From positions 1 through 54,435 of the forward strand of contig WOZM01000299.1 of the NCBI GenBank assembly GCA_011620265.1: a DNA stretch of 54,435 nt, in the 5' to 3' direction. The translations under genes and the position numbers were made by a program. The stretch comes from Paracoccaceae bacterium. GTDB lineage: Bacteria; Pseudomonadota; Alphaproteobacteria; Rhodobacterales; Rhodobacteraceae. Below the pieces are notes generated by a model, which worked only from the letters and a program-made list of their open reading frames with translations, had not been told where the DNA came from and ran no database searches. Shown here in pieces: positions 8,583 through 16,571 of the stretch. Positions within the stretch are counted from its first letter, which is position 1, and the number at the start of each line of letters is the position of its first letter.

Positions 8583-8639
8583 TCGAAAAATCGGGCATGC
8601 GCGTATCTTGCACGAACCCATAAATTGCAGGGTATCCTG

Positions 8640-9794
8640 ATGTTCACGAGAGCGGTGCGTCTATTCGACATCTTCGGCTTTCAGATCAAGGTCGATCCAA
8701 GCTGGCTTCTGATCGCCGCTCTTCTGGTCTGGACGCTTTCGGGCGGCTACTTTCCCGAACGCGTCCCCGGGCTGGGACGCGGCGACTATCTGGGGCTTGC
8801 CGTGATCGCGATGCTGGCCTTCTTCTTGGGTCTCATCCTGCACGAACTTGCGCATTCCCTCGTCGCCCGCCGTTTCGGCCTCGGCATCGGCGGGATCACG
8901 CTCTTCATCTTCGGCGGGGTGGCGGAACTCGACGAGGAACCCGCGAGCCCGGTTTCCGAATTCTGGATCGCCGTCGCCGGTCCGGCGATGAGCTTCGCCC
9001 TCGCCGGCCTCGCCTGGCTCACATATCGCGCCCTGCAAGGCGCGGAGGTCTCGGCGCCGATGCAGGCGGTTTTCGAGTATCTGGCGATTATCAACCTGAT
9101 CCTCGCCGTCTTCAACCTCTTGCCGGCCTTCCCGCTCGATGGAGGGCGGGTCCTTCGCGCCCTCCTCTGGCGCAGCTCGGGCGATCTCGTCCGCGCCACC
9201 CGGAACGCAAGCGCCACCTCGGAGGTCATCGCCTATGCGCTGATCGCCTTCGGCCTCGTGTCGCTCTTCTCGGGCAGCACGGCGGGCGGGCTCTGGCAGG
9301 TGCTGATCGGACTGTTCCTCATGTCGGCGGCGCGCGGCACCTACCAGCAACTTCTGGTCAAGTCCGCACTCGGCAACCGGACCGTGGCGCGGATGATGAC
9401 CGAAGACGTTCACCAGGCCGGCCCGGACGACCCGCTCAGCCGCGTCGTCAACGAGATCATGCTGGTCCATGCGGTCAGCTTCGTCCCGGTGACCGAAGGC
9501 GAGCACCTGCTCGGCTATGTCGATTCCGGCCTCGTCCGGCGGATCGACCGGGAAAACTGGGACAATACTCAAGTCGGCGACATCTTCATCGCCGCGGACA
9601 GCGAAAACACCGTGCGCCCGGACCTCCCCGCCGACGCGCTTTTGCAGAACATCGCGAAGACCGGCCGGCGCAAATACCTCGTCGCCGAGAACGGGCGATT
9701 CCTCGGCGTCATCACCCTGACCGACCTTCTGTCCTATCTCGCCGTGCTGCAGGAAATCGGCCCCGGCCGAACCGCCTCGCCATTGAAGACCTGA
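8640..9794 (+). CDS. Site-2 protease family (M50) membrane metalloprotease with CBS domains
   Basis: This intramembrane zinc protease has HELAH at residues 68-72 (two His ligands and the catalytic Glu) and the third-ligand motif NLLPAFPLDGGR near 159-170, both in hydrophobic segments. About six membrane helices fill residues 15-235. Two CBS domains follow at about 245-375, which in this subgroup (Rv2625c/MJ0392-like) bind adenine nucleotides and may gate activity. Start ATG 8640; an in-frame upstream start at 8556 would cover the FNR-type box and is rejected. The function probably involves cleaving a membrane-bound regulator or damaged protein; no partner is apparent. It follows the nucleoside transporter but has its own promoter region. 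Confidence 0.88.
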   Translation: MFTRAVRLFDIFGFQIKVDPSWLLIAALLVWTLSGGYFPERVPGLGRGDYLGLAVIAMLAFFLGLILHELAHSLVARRFGLGIGGITLFIFGGVAELDEEPASPVSEFWIAVAGPAMSFALAGLAWLTYRALQGAEVSAPMQAVFEYLAIINLILAVFNLLPAFPLDGGRVLRALLWRSSGDLVRATRNASATSEVIAYALIAFGLVSLFSGSTAGGLWQVLIGLFLMSAARGTYQQLLVKSALGNRTVARMMTEDVHQAGPDDPLSRVVNEIMLVHAVSFVPVTEGEHLLGYVDSGLVRRIDRENWDNTQVGDIFIAADSENTVRPDLPADALLQNIAKTGRRKYLVAENGRFLGVITLTDLLSYLAVLQEIGPGRTASPLKT

Positions 9795-9811
9795 ACGAGG
9801 TATCGCTGCCA

Positions 9812-11407
9812 TTGACGGCACCCGCCACGCCCGCGACACTGGCGCCGAACTTTCCCGGCGCGGCGGATATGAATACGAACACGTCCAGTTCGACCCTGCT
9901 CGATGCGCTGCTCGACGCCGTGGTCGACGCCATCGTCGTGGCCGACGTCACAGGACGGATGACCCGGACCAACGCCGCGGCCCGCGACCTCTTCGGCTAC
10001 GACGCCGAGGAACTGGTTGGCGCATCCCTCGACCTGCTTATCCCCGATGCCCAGGCCATGCGCCACAAGGACGCCATCGAACGCTACCTGAAGACCGGCA
10101 AGGCCCGGATCATCGGCATCGGCCGCGATGTCGAGGGGCTGCGCAAGGATGGCAGCCTCTTTCCGCTCCACCTCTCGGTCGGTCATGCCGAGGTCGACGG
10201 CGCGCAACTCTTCGTCGGCGTGATGCACGACCTGACCCGGCGCAAGGCGGCCGAACGGGCACTGGAACAGTCGCAGCGGATGGAGGCCCTCGGCGAGCTG
10301 ACCGGCGGCGTCGCCCACGATTTCAACAACCTCCTGACCGTGATCACCGGCAATCTCGAACTGCTGGAGCGGTCGCTTCGGACCGATGCGCAGCGCGATC
10401 TGATTCATGACGCGCTGGGGGCGGCAGAGCTTGGCGCGGCCCTGACGTCGAAGCTTCTCGCCCTCGCCCCGCGCTGCGTCCTGTCGCCCTGCCTTCTCGA
10501 CCCGGTCACGACGGTTACCGCGGCGGTGGCGCTTCTTGAACGGACGCTGGGGCCGCAGATCCGCGTGAAGACCGGCCATGAAGGCGCCGTCTGGCCGATC
10601 CGGGCGGACCCGACGCAGCTTCAGACCGCGCTCATCAACCTCGCCGTCAATGCCCAGGACGCGATGCCGGACGGTGGCACCCTCGACGTGTCGATCGGAA
10701 ATGCCGTCATCGACGACGCCTACCTCGCGCAGGAAATCAACGTCAGCCAGGGCAGATACGTGCGGATCTCGGTGACCGACAGCGGCAGTGGAATGACCGA
10801 GGACATCCGCCGCCGCGTGTTCGAGCCGTTCTTCACGACGAAGTCGCCGGGCAGGGGCACCGGCCTCGGCCTGTCGATGGTCTATGGCTTTGTCCGCCAG
10901 TCCGGCGGCCACGCGACGATCTACAGCGAACCCGGCCTCGGGACGACGGTCAGCCTCTATTTCCCGGCAACGACCGATGCGCCCCTTCCCGTCGCGACAG
11001 GGTCCGAAACAGATCCGGCGACCGCCGCCGCCGCTGGCAACGGGCAGACCATCCTCGTCGTCGAGGACGACGACGCGGTCCGGCGCCTGTCCACTGCCCG
11101 GATCGAGGCGCTCGGCTACCGGACCCTGTCCGCCAGAAACGCCGACGAGGCCCTAGCCGTGCTCGATGAGCATAGGGGAGTCCACGCGATGTTCGCCGAT
11201 ATCGTCATGCCGGGCATGATGAACGGCTTCAGCCTTGCCCAGAGGGTCCGGTCCGAGCGGCCGGATATCGCGATCCTTCTCACCTCGGGCTTCGCCGCCG
11301 ACGTCGACACGCTCACGACGGACGAATTCCCGCTGCTTCCAAAACCCTACCGGCAGGCCGACCTTGCCACGCGGCTACGCATATTGCTCTCCCGCCGGGG
11401 CGGCTGA
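9812..11407 (+). CDS. PAS-containing hybrid histidine kinase with C-terminal receiver
   Basis: Cytoplasmic sensor kinase, 531 aa, no membrane helix. A PAS domain lies at about 28-145 ([20 protein letters not shown] to the [15 protein letters not shown] strand). The dimerisation/phosphoacceptor domain follows with His169 in [11 protein letters not shown]. The catalytic domain shows N box [20 protein letters not shown] and [16 protein letters not shown] receiver domain starts near residue 412 ([10 protein letters not shown]) with the acceptor Asp in FADIVMPGM. The HDFNNLL form groups it with FixL/NtrB-like soluble hybrid kinases. Start is TTG 9812 with GAGG 11 bases before it, or ATG 9869. It converges with, and overlaps by 33 bp, the regulator gene at 11375, a likely partner. 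Confidence 0.88.
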   Translation: MTAPATPATLAPNFPGAADMNTNTSSSTLLDALLDAVVDAIVVADVTGRMTRTNAAARDLFGYDAEELVGASLDLLIPDAQAMRHKDAIERYLKTGKARIIGIGRDVEGLRKDGSLFPLHLSVGHAEVDGAQLFVGVMHDLTRRKAAERALEQSQRMEALGELTGGVAHDFNNLLTVITGNLELLERSLRTDAQRDLIHDALGAAELGAALTSKLLALAPRCVLSPCLLDPVTTVTAAVALLERTLGPQIRVKTGHEGAVWPIRADPTQLQTALINLAVNAQDAMPDGGTLDVSIGNAVIDDAYLAQEINVSQGRYVRISVTDSGSGMTEDIRRRVFEPFFTTKSPGRGTGLGLSMVYGFVRQSGGHATIYSEPGLGTTVSLYFPATTDAPLPVATGSETDPATAAAAGNGQTILVVEDDDAVRRLSTARIEALGYRTLSARNADEALAVLDEHRGVHAMFADIVMPGMMNGFSLAQRVRSERPDIAILLTSGFAADVDTLTTDEFPLLPKPYRQADLATRLRILLSRRGG

Positions 11408-12142
11408 GGCCGGGATCTGCGTCACCTTCGCGGTGAAGATGTAGCCGACGCCGCGCACCGTCTTGATCAGCTTCGGATCGCCCGGCACCTTCTCGATCTT
11501 CTTGCGCAGGCGCGCCACCTGGTTGTCGATCGTCCGGTCGAGCGGCGACCAGCCGGGGCCGTTCAGAAGGTCCATGATCTGCTCGCGCGACAGCACCCGG
11601 CGGGGATGTTCGAGAAAGACCTGCAGAAGCTTGAAGTCGCCCCCCGTCAGATCGACGGCCGCGCCGGACGCATCGCGCAGCTCCAGCGTGGATGCCCGCG
11701 CGACGAAGCCGGCAAACTCGAAATCGTCCGCCGCGCCCGCATCCGGCACCGGCGGCACGTCCGCGGTCGGCGGCGTCTGTGCGCGCCTGAGGACCGAGCG
11801 CACCCGCGCCAGTACCTCGCGGACATGAAACGGTTTCGAGATGTAGTCGTCCGCCCCGACCTCCAGCCCCACGACCCGGTCGATCACGTCGCCCTTGCCG
11901 GTCACCATGATGATCGGAACCGTGGACACCTTGCGCACCGCGCGGGCAATCTCGATCCCGCTTTCGCCGCCAAGATTGAGATCGAGCGTGATCAGGTCCA
12001 CCGGCCCGTCCTTGAGCGCGGTCAGAACCTCAGCCTCGGTCCTGGCTTCGCGGACCGCATAGCCGTCGCCTTCCAGGCAACGCCGGAGCAGGGTGCGAAT
12101 CGCCGCTTCGTCTTCGACGACGAGAACGGTGGTCCCGGTCAT
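11375..12142 (-). CDS. OmpR/PhoB-family two-component response regulator
   Basis: A receiver domain occupies residues 1-125, with acidic pocket VVEDE, phosphoacceptor Asp54 in ITLDLNLGGESG, Thr in IMVTGKG and Lys in SKPF. A winged-helix DNA-binding domain follows at about 150-245, ending in the IKTVRGVGYIF motif of OmpR-type regulators. Length is 255 aa, slightly long because of an Ala/Pro linker at about 126-145. It converges with the hybrid kinase gene and overlaps its 3' end by 33 bp, an arrangement that would couple their expression negatively at the RNA level. Target genes cannot be read from sequence. Confidence 0.92.
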   Translation of the reverse strand: MTGTTVLVVEDEAAIRTLLRRCLEGDGYAVREARTEAEVLTALKDGPVDLITLDLNLGGESGIEIARAVRKVSTVPIIMVTGKGDVIDRVVGLEVGADDYISKPFHVREVLARVRSVLRRAQTPPTADVPPVPDAGAADDFEFAGFVARASTLELRDASGAAVDLTGGDFKLLQVFLEHPRRVLSREQIMDLLNGPGWSPLDRTIDNQVARLRKKIEKVPGDPKLIKTVRGVGYIFTAKVTQIPASAAPAGEQYA

Positions 12143-12315
12143 CGTCCGTCCCCCCGGGGATTGTGATTCCGATACTCAACGCCGAGATAACGTTCAAACC
12201 CACACATTCAACCGAAGGTCAGCGAAATCGCGCCCGTTACACTTTGATACATGCGTCGTGACAGTGCTGAGACATTACCACGTCAGGGTGAGGTGGAACA
12301 ACCTTGGGGGTTATC

Positions 12316-12996
12316 ATGCACTCAGCGCTTCACTTCGACGCCGGACGGACCCAAAGCGAAATCCGCGTTCGCATTCCGCGGCGCAGAACCCTGTCCGACC
12401 CCGTTACGCGCCGGATCCAGGCCGGCCAGCACCTGTTTCACGAACGCGATTCGGCGCATTTCGTCTACCAGATCGCCTCCGGCGTGGTGCGGCTGACCCG
12501 GCTCCAGAAGGACGGGCGCCGTCAGGTCATCGCCTTCGGCTTTCCCGGCGATGTGGTCGGCCTGCCCGCCGATGGCCGGCACACCACGGAGTGCGACGCG
12601 ATATCCCCGTGCGAGGTCGTGGCGCACCGGTGCGCGAACCTCATGCAGCCGGAACGCGATCCCGACCTGCACCGCTTCCTGATGCAGTCGGCGCTCGACG
12701 ATATCCGGTTCCTCCAGGATCACTTCCTGATGCTGGGCCGGCGTCTCGCGCTGGAAAAGACCGCGGCGTTCCTGGAACTGCTTCTCGACAGGATAGGCGA
12801 GCCGCTCGGGGCCTACACGCTCGTCCGGCTGCCGATGAACAGGTCCGACATCGCCGACTATCTCGGCCTCACGCCGGAAACGGTCAGCCGCGCGATAACG
12901 GAGCTTCGCACCCGCAAGGTCGTGGCGCTGGACGACGCCAACACCATGATCGTGCTCGACGACGACGCCCTGCGGGAACTTGCCGACGGCACCTGA
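12316..12996 (+). CDS. Crp/Fnr-family transcription regulator, FixK/DNR-like (no N-terminal Fe-S cysteines)
   Basis: An effector beta-roll occupies residues 20-115, followed by the dimerisation helix and a helix-turn-helix near 170-205. The recognition helix reads TPETVSRAITEL, with the E-x2-S-R pattern that in FNR and FixK contacts TTGAT-N4-ATCAA. The N-terminus has no cysteines, so it lacks the [4Fe-4S] cluster of FNR. Three Cys cluster in TECDAISPCEVVAHRC in the beta-roll, one at the place of FNR Cys122. Start ATG 12316, six bases after GGGGG. Its predicted operator matches the boxes at 1294, 3410, 8569, 42594 and 51041, so it is a candidate regulator of them. Confidence 0.88.
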   Translation: MHSALHFDAGRTQSEIRVRIPRRRTLSDPVTRRIQAGQHLFHERDSAHFVYQIASGVVRLTRLQKDGRRQVIAFGFPGDVVGLPADGRHTTECDAISPCEVVAHRCANLMQPERDPDLHRFLMQSALDDIRFLQDHFLMLGRRLALEKTAAFLELLLDRIGEPLGAYTLVRLPMNRSDIADYLGLTPETVSRAITELRTRKVVALDDANTMIVLDDDALRELADGT

Positions 12997-13053
12997 TCGC
13001 GCGCGCCGCTTCGGCGCCGGGCGGGACGGTGCGACCCGGCCTCCGCGCGCCGG

Positions 13054-13063
13054 TTAGCGCTAA
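13054..13063. promoter_or_regulatory. LacI-family operator 1
   Basis: TTAGCGCTAA is a perfect 10-bp palindrome with the central CG characteristic of LacI-family operators. It lies 82 bp upstream of the GTG start of the LacI-type gene and 46 bp centre-to-centre from a near-identical copy. Confidence 0.6.
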
Positions 13064-13099
13064 AGCCTGCCCTTCATCTCTGCTTGGACAAGCCCTGCT

Positions 13100-13109
13100 T
13101 TGGCGCTAA
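13100..13109. promoter_or_regulatory. LacI-family operator 2
   Basis: TTGGCGCTAA differs from operator 1 by one base. Two sites upstream of the regulator's own gene suggest autoregulation with a dimer at each site or looping. It lies in the untranslated leader if the start is GTG 13145. Confidence 0.5.
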
Positions 13110-13144
13110 TCAGGGTGCAGGCAACATTCCCGGGGGGGAGCTTC

Positions 13145-14179
13145 GTGGGCAGCAGCGGACCAGCCGAATCGCGCCGGACATTGACATTGCGCGACGTGTC
13201 CGAAGCGTCCGGAGTATCGGAAATGACCGTCAGCCGCGTCCTGCGCAACCGCGGCGACGTCTCGGCCGCCACCCGCGAACGGGTCCTCGACGCGGCCAAG
13301 CGCCTTGGCTACGTCCCGAACAAGATCGCCGGAGCACTGGCCTCGCAGCGGGTCAACCTTGTCGCGGTCATCGTGCCGTCACTGTCGAACCTGGTCTTCC
13401 CCGAGGTCCTGAGCGGCATTTCCGAGGAACTCGAGGACAGCGGCCTTCAGCCGGTTTTCGGCGTCACCAACTATTCCGCCGAACGCGAGGAGGCAGCCCT
13501 TTACGAGATGCTGTCCTGGCGGCCGTCCGGGGTGATCGTCGCCGGGCTCGAGCATACCGATGCCGCCCGCGCCATGATGAAGAATTCCGGCATTCCCATC
13601 GTCGAGATCATGGATGTCGACGGCGAGGCGATAGACTCGGTCGTCGGTATCTCGCACCGGCGGGCGGGGATGGAGATGGCCCGCGCCATTGTCGCCGCCG
13701 GCTATCGCCGGATCGGCTTTCTCGGCACCAAGATGCCGCACGATCACCGCGCCCGCAAACGGCTGGAAGGTTTCGAGGCGGGGCTGGCGGAGGCCGGCAT
13801 CGCGCTTGCCGACCGGGAATTCTATTCAGGCGGCTCGGCGCTTCTGAAGGGGCGGGAAATGACCGAAGCGATGCTGAAGCGGTCCCCGGATCTCGATTTC
13901 CTCTATTACTCCAACGACATGATCGGCGCCGGCGGACTTCTCTACTGCCTCGAGAAGGGCATCGACGTGCCTGAACGGCTTGGCCTCGCGGGGTTCAACG
14001 GGGTGGAGCTTCTGGACGGGCTGCCGCGCCGGCTCGCGACGATGGATGCCTGCCGGCACGAGATCGGCCGCCGCGCCGCCGCGATCATCGCGGGCCACAG
14101 CCAGAGCGGGCTGATCGGCGGCGAACGGGTCGAACTGACTCCGGTGCTTCAGCTTGGCGATACCATCCGCAAGACCTGA
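13145..14179 (+). CDS. LacI-family transcription regulator (GntR-gluconate-like)
   Basis: A 344-aa repressor. The N-terminal helix-turn-helix (residues 13-38, VSEASGVSEMTVSRVLRN) and hinge helix (VPNKIAGALASQ) are standard. The ligand-binding domain has the sugar-binding-protein fold starting VAVIVPSLSNLVFPE, resembling gluconate/sugar-acid GntR-type members. The start is chosen as GTG 13145 behind GGGGGAG; an upstream TTG at 13100 would place operator 2 inside the gene. No sugar gene is adjacent; the closest candidates in the window are the sugar-acid genes at 51-54 kb. It converges with cobF, 12 bp apart. Confidence 0.88.
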   Translation: MGSSGPAESRRTLTLRDVSEASGVSEMTVSRVLRNRGDVSAATRERVLDAAKRLGYVPNKIAGALASQRVNLVAVIVPSLSNLVFPEVLSGISEELEDSGLQPVFGVTNYSAEREEAALYEMLSWRPSGVIVAGLEHTDAARAMMKNSGIPIVEIMDVDGEAIDSVVGISHRRAGMEMARAIVAAGYRRIGFLGTKMPHDHRARKRLEGFEAGLAEAGIALADREFYSGGSALLKGREMTEAMLKRSPDLDFLYYSNDMIGAGGLLYCLEKGIDVPERLGLAGFNGVELLDGLPRRLATMDACRHEIGRRAAAIIAGHSQSGLIGGERVELTPVLQLGDTIRKT

Positions 14180-14191
14180 CGCGGGCTCCGC

Positions 14192-14944
14192 TCAGGCGCG
14201 GCGCAGGATGTAGATATCCATGATCCAGCCATGCCGCGCCCGCGCCTCGGCCCGTGTCGCGACGATCCGCGGCGCCGTCTCGGCAAGCGGCCCGGACAGG
14301 GTGATCGCATCCGCCATGCCGACATAGGCGCCCCACCAGATCGTAACGCCTGCGGGCGGAACCGTCCGGAACGAGCATTCGCCGTCGAGCATGACCGCGA
14401 CGGTGTCGATGCCGGCCGGCCAGCCTTCGTCGCGCAGGCGCCGGCCGGTGGTCACGGCGAAGGGGGCGCCGATCTCGTTGATCGGGATCGCATGGGCGGC
14501 GGTCAGCGCCTGAAGCGAGGTGATGCCGGGAATGACGCGGACCGAAACCGCGAGGTCGCCCGCGATCCGGCCGGCAATGCGCAAGGTGCTGTCGTAGAGC
14601 GACGGGTCGCCCCAGACCAGGAGCGCCACGCGCCCATGCGGGCCGATTTCGGCAAGGATAGTGTCTTTCCAGACATGCGCGATGGCGTCATGCCAGGCAT
14701 CGACGCCAGCCTGATAGTCGGGATTGGCACTGTCGCGAACCGGCAGGTCGAACTCGGCGATCCGCGTTGCCGGGTTGGTCAGGACCTCGGCGCAGATCGC
14801 CCGGCGCAGATCGGCGAGGTCGGCCTTGGAGTCGCCCTTGCGCGGGATCAGCACGATGTCGGCGGTGTTCAGCGCCTTGATCGCCTGCAGCGTCAGATGA
14901 TCGGGATTGCCCGTGCCGATACCGACGAGAAGAAGTTCGATCAT
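14192..14944 (-). CDS. cobF: Precorrin-6A synthase (deacetylating), CobF
   Basis: CobF methylates C1 of precorrin-5 with S-adenosylmethionine and releases the acetyl group, a step found only in the aerobic (late cobalt insertion) pathway. The tetrapyrrole methylase fold starts LLVGIGTGNPDHLTLQAI and contains the glycine-rich loop VRVIPGITSLQALTAAHAIP. Length 250 aa is normal. It lies downstream of cbtA and cbtB in the same direction, so the riboswitch at about 16 kb may control it; a hairpin at 14977-15002 separates it from cbtA. Confidence 0.95.
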   Translation of the reverse strand: MIELLLVGIGTGNPDHLTLQAIKALNTADIVLIPRKGDSKADLADLRRAICAEVLTNPATRIAEFDLPVRDSANPDYQAGVDAWHDAIAHVWKDTILAEIGPHGRVALLVWGDPSLYDSTLRIAGRIAGDLAVSVRVIPGITSLQALTAAHAIPINEIGAPFAVTTGRRLRDEGWPAGIDTVAVMLDGECSFRTVPPAGVTIWWGAYVGMADAITLSGPLAETAPRIVATRAEARARHGWIMDIYILRRA

Positions 14945-14976
14945 CTCACCCCCTGAACCGCCGGCAAGGGCGGGGA

Positions 14977-15002
14977 GCCCCGCGCACGGACATGCGCGGG
15001 GC
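14977..15002 (+). terminator. Strong hairpin between cbtA and cobF
   Basis: GCCCCGCGCA pairs perfectly over ten bases with TGCGCGGGGC, loop CGGACA. On the plus strand it is followed by TTTCGTTTTC, so it looks like an intrinsic terminator for plus-strand transcripts. On the minus strand the T tract is absent, and cbtA transcripts might pass through toward cobF. Confidence 0.5.
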
Positions 15003-15010
15003 TTTCGTTT

Positions 15011-15727
15011 TCACACCGGCTCCTTCGCCCAGAACCGCCCGGCCAGCCAGCCAAGCACCGCCCAGGCGACGAACCCGACGCCGAGCGCCCGCGCGACGAA
15101 CTCTCCGGCCACTTCCGGCGGCGCGACGCCGTAGTACTCGTCCAGATGCGGCGCGCCGATCACATGCGGTGCGGCGATGAGCATACCTGCGACGAGCGCC
15201 GGTATGAATCCACGCCCGAACGCGAAGAGCGCCAGCGCCACACCGGTCGCGATCACCGTGCCAAAATACCAGATCTGGCGATCGGTGAGATCGGCGGCGA
15301 CCGATCCCGGCAGTTCCGGCGGCAATCCCATGGACGGCGCGAGCTGAAAGGCCGCATAGCCCGCAAGCCCCCAGAGGATCCCCTCCTGCGCACCGACCTT
15401 GTGGCCAAGCTGCCCGGCAAAAGCGAAGGCGGCGACCAGAAGCAGGCCGTAGCCGGCATAAGTCAGCCCGGTGAAAAGCACGGTCAGCATATTGCGGCTG
15501 AGCGGCATTTCCCCGGCATCGCCGGTCCCGTGATCATGCGCGGCCTCGCCCGCCGCATGGTTGTGGTCCGCCTCCGCGCCGGCATCGGAAAAGTGCACCA
15601 GCGCGCCGGTTTCATAATCCTCACCCACGAGGATCAGCTCCTGGATGAAGGCGAAATGCAGCAGGGCCGCAAGCAGCCCCGCCGCAAAGCCGGCGATCAG
15701 CCCGCCGGCCAGCATGCGTTGGATCAT
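15011..15727 (-). CDS. cbtA: CbtA family cobalt transporter subunit
   Basis: CbtA is a membrane protein predicted to import cobalt together with the small protein CbtB, and is typically under a B12 riboswitch. The 238-aa product has about five hydrophobic segments (near 5-25, 85-107, 113-135, 155-180, 215-235). A His-rich periplasmic loop near 45-70 holds HFSDAGAEADHNHAAGEAAH-type repeats that could bind metal. It is preceded by cbtB, 24 bp away, and a cobalamin riboswitch. Confidence 0.9.
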   Translation of the reverse strand: MIQRMLAGGLIAGFAAGLLAALLHFAFIQELILVGEDYETGALVHFSDAGAEADHNHAAGEAAHDHGTGDAGEMPLSRNMLTVLFTGLTYAGYGLLLVAAFAFAGQLGHKVGAQEGILWGLAGYAAFQLAPSMGLPPELPGSVAADLTDRQIWYFGTVIATGVALALFAFGRGFIPALVAGMLIAAPHVIGAPHLDEYYGVAPPEVAGEFVARALGVGFVAWAVLGWLAGRFWAKEPV

Positions 15728-15751
15728 TGGATCAGTGCGTCCGCGCCCCGC

Positions 15752-15922
15752 TCAGTGGCAGGGGAAGCCCGTGGCGTGGCGCATGTCGTGCGCAGCGTCG
15801 TGCAGCGTCGCCGACTGGGCGTGGCCCGCGAGGAACAGCACCGTGGCCCCGACGAGGGCGACGAAGACGATGGACAGAAGCCCGGTGGAGGTCTTGGCGG
15901 CGGAATGTGTGGTCGCGTTCAT
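15752..15922 (-). CDS. cbtB: CbtB family small cobalt transporter subunit
   Basis: A 56-aa protein with one membrane helix (LLSIVFVALVGATVLFLAG) and a C-terminal His-rich tail (HDAAHDMRHATGFPCH) expected to bind Co2+. This is the standard architecture of CbtB, partner of CbtA. The start is ATG 15922, behind GGAGAGA. It is the first gene after the riboswitch. Confidence 0.9.
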   Translation of the reverse strand: MNATTHSAAKTSTGLLSIVFVALVGATVLFLAGHAQSATLHDAAHDMRHATGFPCH

Positions 15923-15967
15923 GTCTCTCTCCTTGCCGTCACACCCGACGGCGTTCGCGTTGCCTTC

Positions 15968-16130
15968 ACGCATGGCCGGTCTCCTGACTCGCGGGTCGCT
16001 GCGCGCCTTCCGCCTTCCCGGGGGTCGCCCCCAGTGGCTATTGGAAAGCCGCTCGCCGCTTACAGTCGCGGGGGCGGTTGAGGCTTCGGGTGCCGCCTTT
16101 GGTCCACCCTACCCCATTCCCGTTTCGGTC
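15968..16130 (-). ncRNA. Cobalamin riboswitch controlling cbtB-cbtA(-cobF)
   Basis: On the minus strand the B12 box reads GAGTCAGGAGACCGGCC (15974-15990), matching the consensus AGYCMGGAGACCKGCC. Upstream are the conserved GCCACTG (16032-16038), the GGGAAGGCGG segment and the CGACTGTAAGCGG core. Adenosylcobalamin binding should reduce expression of the cobalt importer. Boundaries are approximate. This and the flanking leader fill the 322-bp gap between cbtB and the DUF1636 gene. Confidence 0.92.
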
Positions 16131-16244
16131 CGGACGCTTTGCGCCGATCGGACACCATGCCCTTCCATCTGCCAGCATGCGGGACGACGGGTCAAGGCGG
16201 TTTGCGCCCCCGGCGGGTCTTATTGCGACGCCGGGCCGCCGTCT

Positions 16245-16571
16245 TCAGCCCGGAATCCGCGCGAGCGCCTTTTCGCGAAGACTGCCAAGCGGGCGGGCAT
16301 CGGCGAAGGTTCCGTCGGGCGAGGCCTCGTAATGGCGCAGGAAGGTCAGGAGGTTCGGCAGGTCGGCCGCACTCACGTCGCCGAAAAGATAGGCGGTCTT
16401 GCCCTCGGCGCGGAAGGCGACGGTCGACGGCCGGGCGCATCCCGACATGCACTCGGTCTCGCGGATCTCGCAGGTCAGGCCGGCCTCGGCGAAGGCGGCC
16501 CGCATCGCGGCCGCCAGCCCCGCCTGGCCGGCCGGGCAGGTCCGGCAGATCGTGGCGACCGTTCCCGTCAT
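16245..16571 (-). CDS. DUF1636 metal-binding protein (thioredoxin-like 2Fe-2S-type), copy 1
   Basis: A 108-aa protein with Cys9-x2-Cys12, Cys34 and Cys41-x3-Cys45. The second pair is followed by RPSTVAFRAEGKTAYLFGDV, a pattern like thioredoxin-fold [2Fe-2S] ferredoxins. DUF1636 members are nearly confined to cobalamin loci and their role is unknown; electron transfer or metal handling is plausible. It is translationally coupled (ATGA) to the end of cobA. A second member at 29217-29576 starts another cobalamin operon, and the two share the C-terminal LARIP motif. Confidence 0.8.
   Translation of the reverse strand: MTGTVATICRTCPAGQAGLAAAMRAAFAEAGLTCEIRETECMSGCARPSTVAFRAEGKTAYLFGDVSAADLPNLLTFLRHYEASPDGTFADARPLGSLREKALARIPG

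Noticed and set aside
5706-8621. A 971-codon minus-strand open frame across the ABC transporter genes
   Set aside because: It is antisense to four well-supported genes, its translation is rich in Arg, Asp, Glu and Gly without recognisable domains, and it has no ribosome site. It is an effect of high GC at third positions.
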